Shown here in pieces: positions 1 through 7,500 of a stretch of 9,238 nt of DNA. Origin of the DNA: Chroococcidiopsidaceae cyanobacterium CP_BM_RX_35 (lineage in GTDB: Bacteria > Cyanobacteriota > Cyanobacteriia > Cyanobacteriales > Chroococcidiopsidaceae); NCBI GenBank assembly GCA_019242465.1, contig JAFAVL010000230.1, positions 1-9,238 on the forward strand. Reading direction: 5' to 3'. Below the pieces are notes generated by a model, which saw only the letters and a list, made by a program, of their open reading frames with translations, was not told the DNA's origin and did not search any database. Positions within the stretch are counted from its first letter, which is position 1; each line of letters starts with the position of its first letter. Both the position numbers and the translations under genes were made by a program.

Positions 1-133
1 GCTCTAGGAGCAGCTGTATAATTTATCCTCCTTCACATGGATTTGATACGCTTCTATCGCTACTTTTATAGCTCGTGCCGCCAGAAAGCTAAGGCAAGAA
101 AATCGAAATTGCTGCAAATCTATTCCGCTTCCT
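1..133. other. Spacer downstream of GH16
   Basis: This short spacer holds the third motif copy and, on the minus strand, AAGGAGG at 33-27. No intrinsic terminator with a T-run is evident after the GH16 stop. A further minus-strand gene probably begins off the left edge, but no start codon is visible here. Confidence 0.4.
40..54 (-). promoter_or_regulatory. Third copy of the shared 15-bp motif, downstream of GH16
   Basis: The minus strand reads GAAGCGTATCAAATC, matching the copy upstream of GH16 at 14 of 15 positions. It lies in the spacer after the GH16 stop and points towards the left edge. A strong AAGGAGG follows (33-27), but no ATG, GTG or TTG start is visible in the last 26 bases. Confidence 0.35.
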
Positions 134-1537
134 TTACGGATGCGTCCAGGAATAGCCCGACGTATCGTACTGAACGCCACCGGTGTTGTAGGTGAAGGAA
201 TATTGCACGGTCTGGCCTGCTTTGAAACCGTTAATGTTATATTTCCAGCCTCCGGTAGCACTATCATAGGAAGCGTTGACGTTTTGCTGAGTCTGACCCG
301 GCAGGGTGTAATGGAGAATTACGTACCTGGCCGTACCGTTACAAAGCGTAAACCACACCTGGGCTGAGGACGACTCGGTGCTGATAACACCCTGATTGTA
401 AGTGCCGGTACAACCACCGGACGGTTGGGTCGGCGCTGGGGTCGGGTTAGGATTGTTACCAGTGTTGGTGTAGACCCGCACATAATCTACCAGCATCGGC
501 ACGCCGGAAGCGGTAGAACTGGTCGGAGTACCCGCCCCGAAAGCCGCCGGAAAACTGCCGCCCATTGCCACATTGAGAATTATAAAGAAACCGTGATGCA
601 CCGCGTTATTCCAGGTGGTCGCGTCTACTTGAGTGGACTTCACCGTAAAATAGTTGGTGCCGTCCAGATACCAGCAAATTTGCTCCGGCGAAACGCCCCG
701 GTCATACTCCATGCGATAAGTGTGAAAAGCGGTCTGGCAACCCGGACAGGCACGTTCGCCGCTACCAATGCCGGTCGTTTCGTTGCAAGGGTTGGGTACG
801 CCCGCCTGGGGATAATTGCCACAGTGCAAAGTTCCAAACACCGAACTCCGCCCGTTGATGTCCTCTAAAATGTCAATCTCCCCGATGCTCGGCCAATTGT
901 CGTAGACACCCCGGAAGCCTGCTCCCAGCAACCAGAAAGCTGGCCAGTACCCGGCTGCCGCCGCGCCCGACACGTTGGGTTGCTGGATCGAGGCTTCGAC
1001 CGCCAGTTTACCGCCGGCAGGGGCAGCAAAATTGATGTGCCGGGTCTCGATCCGCCCGGAAGTCCAGTTGCCCTTGGTGTCACGGATCGGCTTGATCGCC
1101 AGGTGACCTGATCCGTCCTGGTACACGTTAGCCGTGCTGTTCGTCATATACTCGACTTCACCCGTTCCCCAGTTGCTTGCCCTGCCCTGATAACTCGTCC
1201 CGATGTCGTGGAGCCAATCCGCCGTATTGACCCCGCTTCTGGCAGGCACGTTAAACTCGTCGTGCCAGATCATAGTCCAGCCTGCCTCCTGGGTAAGTCT
1301 CACAGCCACCAAACCCAGAGCTACCGTTGCAAACAGGGCGATCATCACCGTCAGGATAAAATTCGCTATAACCTTGCGGGTCTCTGAACCACGCATAAGA
1401 GTTAAGAAAGTCGAGAAAAGAGCCGTCAAAGAACGGATTAAATTCATAGCTGAAATCTTTGGAGTGGCTGCATAATTAGTTCCTTCTTCAAGAAGTTTTT
1501 CGTCTTCGACCACTTTTTGCAACACAACCTTAGTCAA
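134..1537 (-). CDS. Membrane-anchored GH16 endo-beta-glucanase with C-terminal CBM56-like module
   Basis: This is a 467-residue protein predicted to cleave beta-1,3 or beta-1,3/1,4 glucan outside the cytoplasmic membrane. Residues about 57-79 form one hydrophobic segment that fits a signal anchor. The GH16 domain spans about 87-356 (WTMIWHDEFN to VDYVRVYT). It carries the catalytic signature EIDILE, with E220 as nucleophile, D222 and E225 as acid/base, and the substrate-cleft strand WPAFWLLG. A Pro/Thr/Asn linker (358-375) leads to a module of about 92 residues (376-467) with the style of beta-1,3-glucan-binding CBM56 (QVWFTLCN, YVILHYTLPG, WKYNINGFKAG). The longest frame begins at a TTG (1537) without a clear ribosome site; ATG codons at 1447 and 1396 are alternatives. 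Protein-level conservation of codons 4-38 in the repeat copy at 8472-8578 favours the longer start. The body is GC-rich (41 of 60 bases at 961-1020), unlike its neighbours, and looks horizontally acquired. The family call is firm; the exact linkage is inferred. Confidence 0.93.
   Translation of the reverse strand: MTKVVLQKVVEDEKLLEEGTNYAATPKISAMNLIRSLTALFSTFLTLMRGSETRKVIANFILTVMIALFATVALGLVAVRLTQEAGWTMIWHDEFNVPARSGVNTADWLHDIGTSYQGRASNWGTGEVEYMTNSTANVYQDGSGHLAIKPIRDTKGNWTSGRIETRHINFAAPAGGKLAVEASIQQPNVSGAAAAGYWPAFWLLGAGFRGVYDNWPSIGEIDILEDINGRSSVFGTLHCGNYPQAGVPNPCNETTGIGSGERACPGCQTAFHTYRMEYDRGVSPEQICWYLDGTNYFTVKSTQVDATTWNNAVHHGFFIILNVAMGGSFPAAFGAGTPTSSTASGVPMLVDYVRVYTNTGNNPNPTPAPTQPSGGCTGTYNQGVISTESSSAQVWFTLCNGTARYVILHYTLPGQTQQNVNASYDSATGGWKYNINGFKAGQTVQYSFTYNTGGVQYDTSGYSWTHP
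1423..1529 (-). repeat. 107-bp inverted duplicate, copy A (N-terminal coding region of GH16)
   Basis: On the minus strand this segment aligns without gaps to 8472-8578 on the plus strand, 93 of 107 bases identical. It includes a run of 48 identical bases. It encodes VVLQKVVEDEKLLEEG and NYAATPKISAMNLIRSLT in the GH16 frame. About half of the changed codons are synonymous, which suggests both copies descend from a translated sequence. Confidence 0.9.
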
Positions 1538-1620
1538 TGTCCAACTTCAAGTTTCAAGATAGAGCCCGAAAAACCGTTTTGTCAGCTTTAGAAGCAGTGG
1601 GTTAGTTCATTCAGCAGCTC

Positions 1621-1635
1621 GATTTGTTACGCTTC
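1621..1635 (-). promoter_or_regulatory. Shared 15-bp motif upstream of the GH16 gene
   Basis: The minus strand reads GAAGCGTAACAAATC, about 85 bases upstream of the TTG start of the GH16 gene. Close variants occur at 7405-7419 and 40-54, all intergenic and on the same strand. It may be a regulator binding site or promoter element. I cannot name the regulator. Confidence 0.4.
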
Positions 1636-1663
1636 CTTAAATGATCGTCGTTTTTTCCCCAAC

Positions 1664-1681
1664 AACAGTTCTCCAACTGTT
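1664..1681. repeat. 7-bp inverted repeat with 4-base loop
   Basis: AACAGTT and AACTGTT flank CTCC. It lies 60 bases beyond the lipoprotein stop codon and before the shared motif. It could be a weak hairpin or an operator. Confidence 0.6.
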
Positions 1682-1740
1682 ACCTGCCTTTGAACCATGC
1701 CCATTTCTCGCCCTTCACAGCAAACCTTACAGCTCAGCAA

Positions 1741-3036
1741 TTATTGAGAAGTTACATAAAATGTTGCATTTGCAGTCCCAACACCGTTTCGTCCATCTAA
1801 CACATACACAAAAAGCCGATATGCTCCAGCTTCTGTAGGTGTTGTCATCTGTATTTTATCCTCTGCGGAGTTGCTTAATGCACTAGATATGATCGGAGGT
1901 ATAGGTTCATTATCACCTCCTACGTGTTTAGCCGTACTTACACGGCGAAGTTCCCAGCGATAGGTAAGCTGATCAGAGTCAGGATCGCTGGCTCCGATCT
2001 GAGCTGTATAATTATGCTTTGGAGACAAATACAGACCAAAGCCTTGCCCGGTTGATTCGTATTGAGATTGACCATCAATAGTAACTAAAGAATTTATTTT
2101 TGGGGCTTGGTCTTTGGGCAAAGAACCTTTCCAGAAATAGTGCATAACATCAACCATCGGTGTTTTTCTGCCTTCTTCAGCAAACATACTGAACCAGGTG
2201 GGAGTTGTTTCGTATTTGCTACCCCAAAAAAACACGTAGGAGCCAATACATTGGGGATAAGCTTCTTGAATTTTTTGATAATTATCGGCATAAAGGGAGG
2301 CTTTATTGCTACTAGAGAGTTCTATAGGAGCACCCCATTGAGTTTTATCTGCTTGAAAAGAGTCTTGTGCGCCCCATTCAGTAATAACGTAGGGTTTTCT
2401 CCAATTAGCAGCTTGTAACTGCTGGGATACTTGACCTAAACCACCATATTGATTAATACCGAGAATATCGAGACTGGGGACACGACGCTGAAGTTGATGA
2501 ATTGTGTCAATGTTGGGACCGGCAATAGCAGTCATTACCGGATGTTTTCCGTCTAGGGTATGGATTGCCTGGACTAGTTGTTCAAGGGCATCCCAAACTA
2601 GGGGGTTGGAATAGTATAAATCTAGCTCATTGCCCAAGCCCCACATCAACAAAGCTGGATGATCCTTGTAGCGCAATACCTGGGACTTGATATCAGCTAA
2701 CTGCTGAGCGACTTGAGTAGGGTTACTATAGTCAAATCCTTGACGCTCCTGACCAAGCCAGAGCCCTAAGGTTACAGTTAACTTTAGGGCATGAGCTTTA
2801 TCAAGGAGTTCCGACGTCTTGTCGTTGACCCCCCAAGTTCGTAGAGAATTTCCGCCAGATGCCGCTAGGATTTCGAGCTTTGTGAGGTCTCCGGTGCCTG
2901 CACCCTTTATGTAATAGGGCTCACCTTGAAAATGAAAAGTGTCTTGTTGCTGTGAACAACTTATTGCTACCAAGAATAATCCTAAGCAAAAAGCTAGAAG
3001 TATTGTAAAAATTGACTTCCTGAACATTAGATTCAA
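1741..3036 (-). CDS. Secreted lipoprotein, TIM-barrel glycoside hydrolase (GH2/GH5-like clan A) with Ig/PKD-like C-terminus
   Basis: This is a 431-residue exported protein. Residues 5-26 form a lipoprotein signal peptide ending in VAISC, with C27 as the lipidated cysteine. The next part resembles the TIM-barrel domain of clan GH-A hydrolases. It opens with YYIKGAGTGD and SLRTWGVND, has the acid/base motif MWGLGNELD (E137), and the nucleophile motif YVITEWGAQ (E220). Both glutamates sit at strand ends as the clan expects. Residues about 315-431 read like a cadherin/PKD or Ig-type fold (GASDPDSDQLTYRWEL, then GAYRLFVYVLDGRNG). The reading frame opens at a TTG (3036), 8 bases after the glycosyltransferase stop. 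The ATG at 3027 is equally likely, and neither has a good ribosome site. The near-overlap implies co-transcription and translational coupling with the synthase. It probably trims, releases or transglycosylates the polymer in the periplasm or at the outer membrane. The substrate cannot be read from the sequence. Confidence 0.88.
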   Translation of the reverse strand: MNLMFRKSIFTILLAFCLGLFLVAISCSQQQDTFHFQGEPYYIKGAGTGDLTKLEILAASGGNSLRTWGVNDKTSELLDKAHALKLTVTLGLWLGQERQGFDYSNPTQVAQQLADIKSQVLRYKDHPALLMWGLGNELDLYYSNPLVWDALEQLVQAIHTLDGKHPVMTAIAGPNIDTIHQLQRRVPSLDILGINQYGGLGQVSQQLQAANWRKPYVITEWGAQDSFQADKTQWGAPIELSSSNKASLYADNYQKIQEAYPQCIGSYVFFWGSKYETTPTWFSMFAEEGRKTPMVDVMHYFWKGSLPKDQAPKINSLVTIDGQSQYESTGQGFGLYLSPKHNYTAQIGASDPDSDQLTYRWELRRVSTAKHVGGDNEPIPPIISSALSNSAEDKIQMTTPTEAGAYRLFVYVLDGRNGVGTANATFYVTSQ

Positions 3037-3044
3037 TCACAGTT

Positions 3045-5873
3045 CTAAAAGAGGAACGAGAAAATGGTACCCAACATCGCGGTAAAGGGAGCTAGGAGAG
3101 CACTAAAAGCTCTACGAGTCACTGTAGGATGCTGATTTAAACTCGCGCGCACCACGTACAGCGGCACGAGAAAGTAAATGAAAAACGGTAGATAGCTAGT
3201 TCCAAATGCTAATATCAAAGAGAGCGAAGCAAGAATAAGGGATAATAAACCTCCTGTTTGAGTGCAAATACTTAACATCCAGATGCCAAACCAAAATAGA
3301 GCTAAGGCAATGATTTGAGGGCTACCCAAAAGGCCAATAAATAGGCTCGGAACCACCAGTACAACAGTCCAGCCTAATAATAATATGAGTTTAGTTAAAA
3401 TATCCCTTAGTTGAGAGGTTTTAGTCAAAAAAAATGTGATCAAGCCAAGGCAGAGTAATGTAGTAATTGCTGGTCCAGTGGCAACTTTAGAAAAGCCAAA
3501 ATGATCTTCTAGGCGATAGATCCAGGTACAGAATATTGGCCAGGTACAAGTACCACTAAAACTGTTGATATACCTACCCAAAATAGCCAGTTCAAGTGTA
3601 ACCCAAATAAAAACTGAGGTTAAGCGTAAAATGGCTTTGAGCGTATAAGGTTGAAAACTCAATACATTGTTGACAGGCATTGATATGAGATCACTGAGAT
3701 TATCAAATGGTCGATGCTCCACAAATATCCCATTCCGTGGAATTTTTAACCGAAAGCTATGGGCAATTTTTTCCATAAACATCGGACTTAGAACAAAGGG
3801 CGAAGACAGCTGCAGAACTGCAGTAATGATATAACCAATACACCAAGACCAAGAGCCTTGCCAAAGCCCCTGGAAATGGGCTGTCAAAAAAAAGCAAAGT
3901 ATCGACATCGCAACGACAATTTGACCAAAATGCTCCTGTATGAGAGTAGTAAAAATGGTGCCAATGTTTCGATCTTCAAGCTTATCCATATTAGTCGCTC
4001 CGAAACTAGGACGACCGTTTAAGAGAAACAAGGACACTCCTTGAAAAACAGGCCACAATAGACCGTTAAACAACAGCATAGTAATAAGCATACCCCGCAC
4101 ATCACGCCAAAACTCCGAGCGGGTATCACCTGCTGTGAACCCAACTGCTGATAACTCCCTCATCTCATTGCGTACCGAAAAGGTAGATAAGGTGGAAGTC
4201 AGTAAAAAAATAGCTAGGCAGATTAGCATAACTGAAAAAGAGTTAATAGGGACTTTAGTTGTTTGGAAGCTGACTCCCATAACTGCCGAAATTACTTCAA
4301 ATAGAAGATATACGTACATCGAAGCCATGGCCAGATAGCTCAATAAGTAAAACATTATACTTATCTTAGCTGACCAAGGCGTGGTATTTGATAACCAAAA
4401 TCCTTTAAACTCGTTGGTAAAAATGCCGTGCCTTAGCATTTGACTCAAGGGGTTAAACGCCAACTCCATTGCTCCAAAAGCAAATTTTTTGAGTTTGGCA
4501 GCTTCTTCTTGAAAAGTACGAGATACCCCTTCTCCAAAATCAAATCCAGGAAACACAATGTACTTGCCATGATAGCCTTGAGCTTGTAAGCGCATTGAAA
4601 GGTCAAAATCTTCACTGACTTTTTCATTCCAGTACTGGCTTGTTTCCCCTTTAATAATTTTGACCGCTTGCATGGCTGACTTCCTCAAAAAAGCGTTGTG
4701 CCCTACTAATGGGGGAAAATCGCCATCTAAAGTTGCAATATTGATCCAGATGAAGTAGAGATTTTCTGTAAACCGCCCAAGCAAATTTGCAAAATAATTT
4801 TCATCGCCATTAATTGGCCGAGTCCGATGTTGAGTAAAGGCCAGTTTATGATCGCTTATAAACTCAGGTAATGTCCGCTCAATGATCCCCTCTGGCATAT
4901 AACTATCTTTATCTAGCAAAACTATATATTCACCAAACAAAATGTTTCCCTCTGCGGCTGTCGGCAGGGTTTGCTCAGTCAAGAGCACTTCCAGCTCATG
5001 GTGATAGTATTCATCGGAGGATTGAAGCGGAGATTCTTTTGAAGAATTTGCCAACCGATGCTCCAACTGATCTGCAAGATTCATGCCAAAGTTGAGATTG
5101 CTACCTTTTTTGAAGAGACCCGCTCGATTCTTCTTAGAGCGAGCAATAAAACCAATATTATGCTGTCGATAAAATGATAGTCGTGCTGCGATCTCCTCTT
5201 CCTCTAAAGTCAACTCCATGGGAAACAGTTTCTTGTAAGAAATACGTTCTTCTGTTCCTACTAAATCATCCTGAGCCATTACCATTAAGCCATCATCCTG
5301 TACGATCACGTTGGCATGTCCATGAGTCGCTTTGAGGACTGACTCTAGCGTTGGCCGAATCACATCTGCAAAACTTTCTTTGTGAACAGGTATCTGTACG
5401 GTGGTACTAGGCCATTGTTCCGGTGGTAAAACTCTCTGAGGTATCGAGCCATAAAATTGATGGTTATCAACAAAAGATTTCGTTGGACGATACATATTAA
5501 AAACACCGGAAATCAATACTTTCAAAGCGAATGCAAACATTAGCAGACTAATGGACGTATACACAAGGCTCATAATTGCCATGAAGTAATGCTGCGTAGT
5601 CCATAAATTAATCGAATATTCAAATGATGAAGACAGCAAGATACATGTGATAATTATATGTAGGCTAATTAAAAAAGTATTTCGACGCGGCAATTGATGA
5701 GTAGTACTATTGACAATAGCTCGAGCGCTTTCTGTTTTAAGCTTGCTTTTTTGGTCTAAAAGTTCTGAAAGTCCTGTAGAACTTCTCGAACTTAATAAAC
5801 TCTGGTTAATAGACACTTCATCGACATGGCTTAATTCCGCATTTGTTTCAGAATTCGACTGATTCTCTTTCAC
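3045..5873 (-). CDS. Multi-pass family 2 glycosyltransferase, putative processive beta-glucan synthase
   Basis: This is a 942-residue inner-membrane enzyme predicted to polymerise a polysaccharide from a nucleotide sugar and to translocate it. A polar N-terminal tail of about 60 residues precedes two hydrophobic stretches (about 65-85 and 95-125). The cytosolic GT-A domain follows, with VQDDG (D193-D194), a DxD-type motif LLDKDSY (D321, D323), the acceptor-site motif GHNAFLR (391-397) and SEDFD (E421-D422). The place of the usual QxxRW holds KLKKF (460-464). D194 and D321 lie about 127 residues apart, longer than in bacterial cellulose synthases, and the insert is charged. From about 505 to the end there are many further membrane segments and no PilZ domain is visible. 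The start is a GTG with an AGGA 8 bases upstream, 51 bases after the membrane-fusion gene. It is related to cellulose, curdlan and chitin-type GT2 enzymes. The polymer is unproven, but the adjacent beta-glucanases favour a beta-glucan. Confidence 0.92.
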   Translation of the reverse strand: MKENQSNSETNAELSHVDEVSINQSLLSSRSSTGLSELLDQKSKLKTESARAIVNSTTHQLPRRNTFLISLHIIITCILLSSSFEYSINLWTTQHYFMAIMSLVYTSISLLMFAFALKVLISGVFNMYRPTKSFVDNHQFYGSIPQRVLPPEQWPSTTVQIPVHKESFADVIRPTLESVLKATHGHANVIVQDDGLMVMAQDDLVGTEERISYKKLFPMELTLEEEEIAARLSFYRQHNIGFIARSKKNRAGLFKKGSNLNFGMNLADQLEHRLANSSKESPLQSSDEYYHHELEVLLTEQTLPTAAEGNILFGEYIVLLDKDSYMPEGIIERTLPEFISDHKLAFTQHRTRPINGDENYFANLLGRFTENLYFIWINIATLDGDFPPLVGHNAFLRKSAMQAVKIIKGETSQYWNEKVSEDFDLSMRLQAQGYHGKYIVFPGFDFGEGVSRTFQEEAAKLKKFAFGAMELAFNPLSQMLRHGIFTNEFKGFWLSNTTPWSAKISIMFYLLSYLAMASMYVYLLFEVISAVMGVSFQTTKVPINSFSVMLICLAIFLLTSTLSTFSVRNEMRELSAVGFTAGDTRSEFWRDVRGMLITMLLFNGLLWPVFQGVSLFLLNGRPSFGATNMDKLEDRNIGTIFTTLIQEHFGQIVVAMSILCFFLTAHFQGLWQGSWSWCIGYIITAVLQLSSPFVLSPMFMEKIAHSFRLKIPRNGIFVEHRPFDNLSDLISMPVNNVLSFQPYTLKAILRLTSVFIWVTLELAILGRYINSFSGTCTWPIFCTWIYRLEDHFGFSKVATGPAITTLLCLGLITFFLTKTSQLRDILTKLILLLGWTVVLVVPSLFIGLLGSPQIIALALFWFGIWMLSICTQTGGLLSLILASLSLILAFGTSYLPFFIYFLVPLYVVRASLNQHPTVTRRAFSALLAPFTAMLGTIFSFLF

Positions 5874-5886
5874 AATAAATATCCTA
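5865..5886 (-). promoter_or_regulatory. Ribosome binding site deciding the GTG start of the GT2 gene
   Basis: On the minus strand an AGGA lies 8 bases before GTG AAA GAG AAT. No ATG or better-spaced start is nearby, and the predicted N-terminal tail stays in frame. This supports initiation at the GTG at 5873-5871. Confidence 0.55.
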
Positions 5887-5924
5887 CTTATACAAAGAAC
5901 AGAATTACACCGACAAGGCTACTT

Positions 5925-7352
5925 TTAAAGTCTGAAGTACTGAGACCATTCCTGAATTAAAGAACGATGATTCAAAACTTTGACTTTGGCTAGATCGCCA
6001 ACATTGCAGTAAGCATTCTCTTTAAAAGGAGGAGCTTTTAATTTAACGCGTACTTGGGCTTGATTACTCTTCTGACCATCATTTCTATCAGATGACTTAG
6101 AAGATACATCGTCCTCTTCAGATTTATTTTCAGAGTTGCTAGACTTTAAGGATGGCTTCAACTCGGCATTAGATAATTGATGAATCGACTGAACAACTCC
6201 TGGAAGAGTTTGCTGATTATGGTACAACTCCACTTCAGCAGTAGAATCAGTGCCTACATATCGCAAATCATCCACATTGATCCGAAAATCGACCCATAGG
6301 TTCTGGCAATCTAATACCACTAATAAAGGCTGATTTGCTTTCGCTACTTCCCCTTCGCTAGCTAAAACATCGAGCACCTTTCCTCTTAACTTAGGCGCCA
6401 CCTTAACGAATTGATTTTCAGATTTTTCAATTTCCCTTTGTGCAAGTTGGGTGGAACGCTCTAGCTGCCTTCTCGAATTGTTTAGGTTTATTAGAGCATT
6501 TTGTTTGATCTTTTCATTTAAGTTATCAAGTTCAGATGATCCTTTTTGAAGAATAGCAATATCAGCCTTGGCATCATCTATTTCCTGTAACTTTAATTGC
6601 CAATTATGGTAAGCTTCATCTAGTGACATTTTAGGAATAAAATCTAAGGTTGGATTGCTTCCTCCTTCATATAAATTTTTAAGGGTTCTATACTTTGCTT
6701 GCTCAAACTCGGCTTCTTTTTTTAATGTTACAATTTTCTGCTTTAATGTTACAATTTTCTGAGCTAGGCGCTCTATTTCAGTCCTATCTAAGTCTTTTCT
6801 TGAATCAATTGCACTTGGTTCAAACATCGAATTAGAAAACCCCTGATTTTGAACCGTTTGCTCTTGAAGTACCTGACCAAAAGTCAATGAACTTGCACTA
6901 GCTTTGGCTAATTGCTGTAATGATTCTTGGATGGCTATTAGATGAACTTTGTCACGATCCAATTCCAATTTATTACCTATCAAAATTGTTGGATTCTCTA
7001 GAGGCTCAGTTACAGTGAATACCGATTGATCAGGACTGACCAAGCTTCCTTGTCCAATAACCTCAATACCTGACACCTGCCCGCTAAAGGGAGCGCGTAT
7101 TAGAACTATATGCCCAGCGGTCAAAACATTCTGGACTACCAATTTGTTCGCCCGTTCTACAGCAATTTGTATACTCCAAAGAAGTAGCCCAGTGCCTCCT
7201 ATAAGAATGCTGGTGGCTCCTGCAATACGAAGTAGATATTTTCTTAAAATAATACTCTCGCTTAAAGACTGATTTTGCATGTTTGTATTACTTAGTTGAT
7301 TTAAAGGTGACTTCTTGTGAAATAAGAAGTATGAAAAAACTTGATTCTCCAT
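5925..7352 (-). CDS. HlyD/membrane-fusion-type periplasmic adaptor protein
   Basis: This is a 475-residue adaptor that would link the inner-membrane synthase to the periplasm or outer membrane. One transmembrane segment lies at about 41-62. The first half of a biotinyl/lipoyl-like domain follows (IRAPFSGQVSGIEV with GQGSLVSPDQSVFTV, about 84-115), then a long helical hairpin rich in K, E, Q and L (about 128-315). The second lipoyl half is APKLRGKVLDVLASEGEVA (319-337), followed by a beta-barrel region (350-395 and 432-460). A Ser/Asp/Asn-rich low-complexity insert (about 400-430) interrupts the barrel part. Two identical-length heptads stand in tandem at 199-212. The ATG at 7352 lacks a close ribosome site, and the ATG for residue 25 (7280) is an alternative. 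It is first in the operon with the synthase, an arrangement that recalls the pairing of Alg8 with Alg44. Unlike Alg44, it has no PilZ domain. Confidence 0.88.
   Translation of the reverse strand: MENQVFSYFLFHKKSPLNQLSNTNMQNQSLSESIILRKYLLRIAGATSILIGGTGLLLWSIQIAVERANKLVVQNVLTAGHIVLIRAPFSGQVSGIEVIGQGSLVSPDQSVFTVTEPLENPTILIGNKLELDRDKVHLIAIQESLQQLAKASASSLTFGQVLQEQTVQNQGFSNSMFEPSAIDSRKDLDRTEIERLAQKIVTLKQKIVTLKKEAEFEQAKYRTLKNLYEGGSNPTLDFIPKMSLDEAYHNWQLKLQEIDDAKADIAILQKGSSELDNLNEKIKQNALINLNNSRRQLERSTQLAQREIEKSENQFVKVAPKLRGKVLDVLASEGEVAKANQPLLVVLDCQNLWVDFRINVDDLRYVGTDSTAEVELYHNQQTLPGVVQSIHQLSNAELKPSLKSSNSENKSEEDDVSSKSSDRNDGQKSNQAQVRVKLKAPPFKENAYCNVGDLAKVKVLNHRSLIQEWSQYFRL
6721..6761 (-). repeat. 21-bp in-frame tandem duplication inside the adaptor coiled coil
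   Basis: The 20 bases at 6721-6740 recur exactly at 6742-6761, a 21-base period. The unit translates as KIVTLKQ followed by KIVTLKK, so it adds exactly one heptad and keeps the coiled-coil register. Confidence 0.9.
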
Positions 7353-7404
7353 TAACTATTTTCAATAACTTTTACCTCTTCTCATCTATGCTACAAAAAT
7401 ACCC

Positions 7405-7419
7405 GATTTGTTATGCTCC
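7405..7419 (-). promoter_or_regulatory. Shared 15-bp motif upstream of the membrane-fusion/GT2/GH operon
   Basis: The minus strand reads GGAGCATAACAAATC, matching the copy upstream of GH16 at 13 of 15 positions. It lies 53 bases upstream of the ATG at 7352. AT-rich segments suitable for a -10 element (TATTTT, TAGCAT) follow within 5-16 bases. A promoter here is plausible but not proven. Confidence 0.4.
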
Positions 7420-7461
7420 TAATTCCTGATATTTCGAAAGAGGACGTACTGTGCTAAGCTG

Positions 7462-7489
7462 AGGAAAGGGTGTACTTCATTCCTTTCCT
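7462..7489. repeat. 8-bp inverted repeat upstream of the polysaccharide operon
   Basis: AGGAAAGG at 7462-7469 pairs with CCTTTCCT at 7482-7489 around a 12-base loop. No T-run follows on either strand. It sits between the remnant genes and the operon start and could be a weak transcript-ending hairpin or a protein site. Confidence 0.5.
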
Positions 7490-7500
7490 ACCCACAGATC

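Larger units (their letters stand above)
1538..1740. other. Intergenic spacer between the lipoprotein gene and GH16
   Basis: This 203-bp spacer carries the shared 15-bp motif and a 7-bp inverted repeat (AACAGTT, loop CTCC, AACTGTT at 1664-1681). The hairpin is not followed by a T-run on either strand, so it is not a standard intrinsic terminator. The spacer probably gives GH16 its own promoter, but I see no convincing -35/-10 pair. Confidence 0.5.

Noticed and set aside
1..33. Start of a further minus-strand gene after AAGGAGG
   Set aside because: No ATG, GTG or TTG occurs in the 26 bases left before the window edge, so no coding start can be supported.
425..868. Plus-strand open frame of 147 codons across the GH16 gene
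   Set aside because: It is antisense to conserved GH16 catalytic sequence and results from the high GC. Its product is Arg-rich and without family features.
1203..1475. Plus-strand open frame of 90 codons
   Set aside because: Antisense to the GH16 N-terminal region, with no ribosome site and no recognisable motif.
1664..1681. Intrinsic terminator after the lipoprotein gene
   Set aside because: The stem is short and AT-rich, and no T-run follows on either strand.
1641..1838. Plus-strand open frame of 65 codons in the spacer
   Set aside because: It overlaps the end of the lipoprotein gene on the opposite strand, has no ribosome site, and is best explained by chance.
2107..2418. Plus-strand open frame of 103 codons
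   Set aside because: A shadow inside the lipoprotein hydrolase gene, which has clear catalytic motifs on the minus strand.
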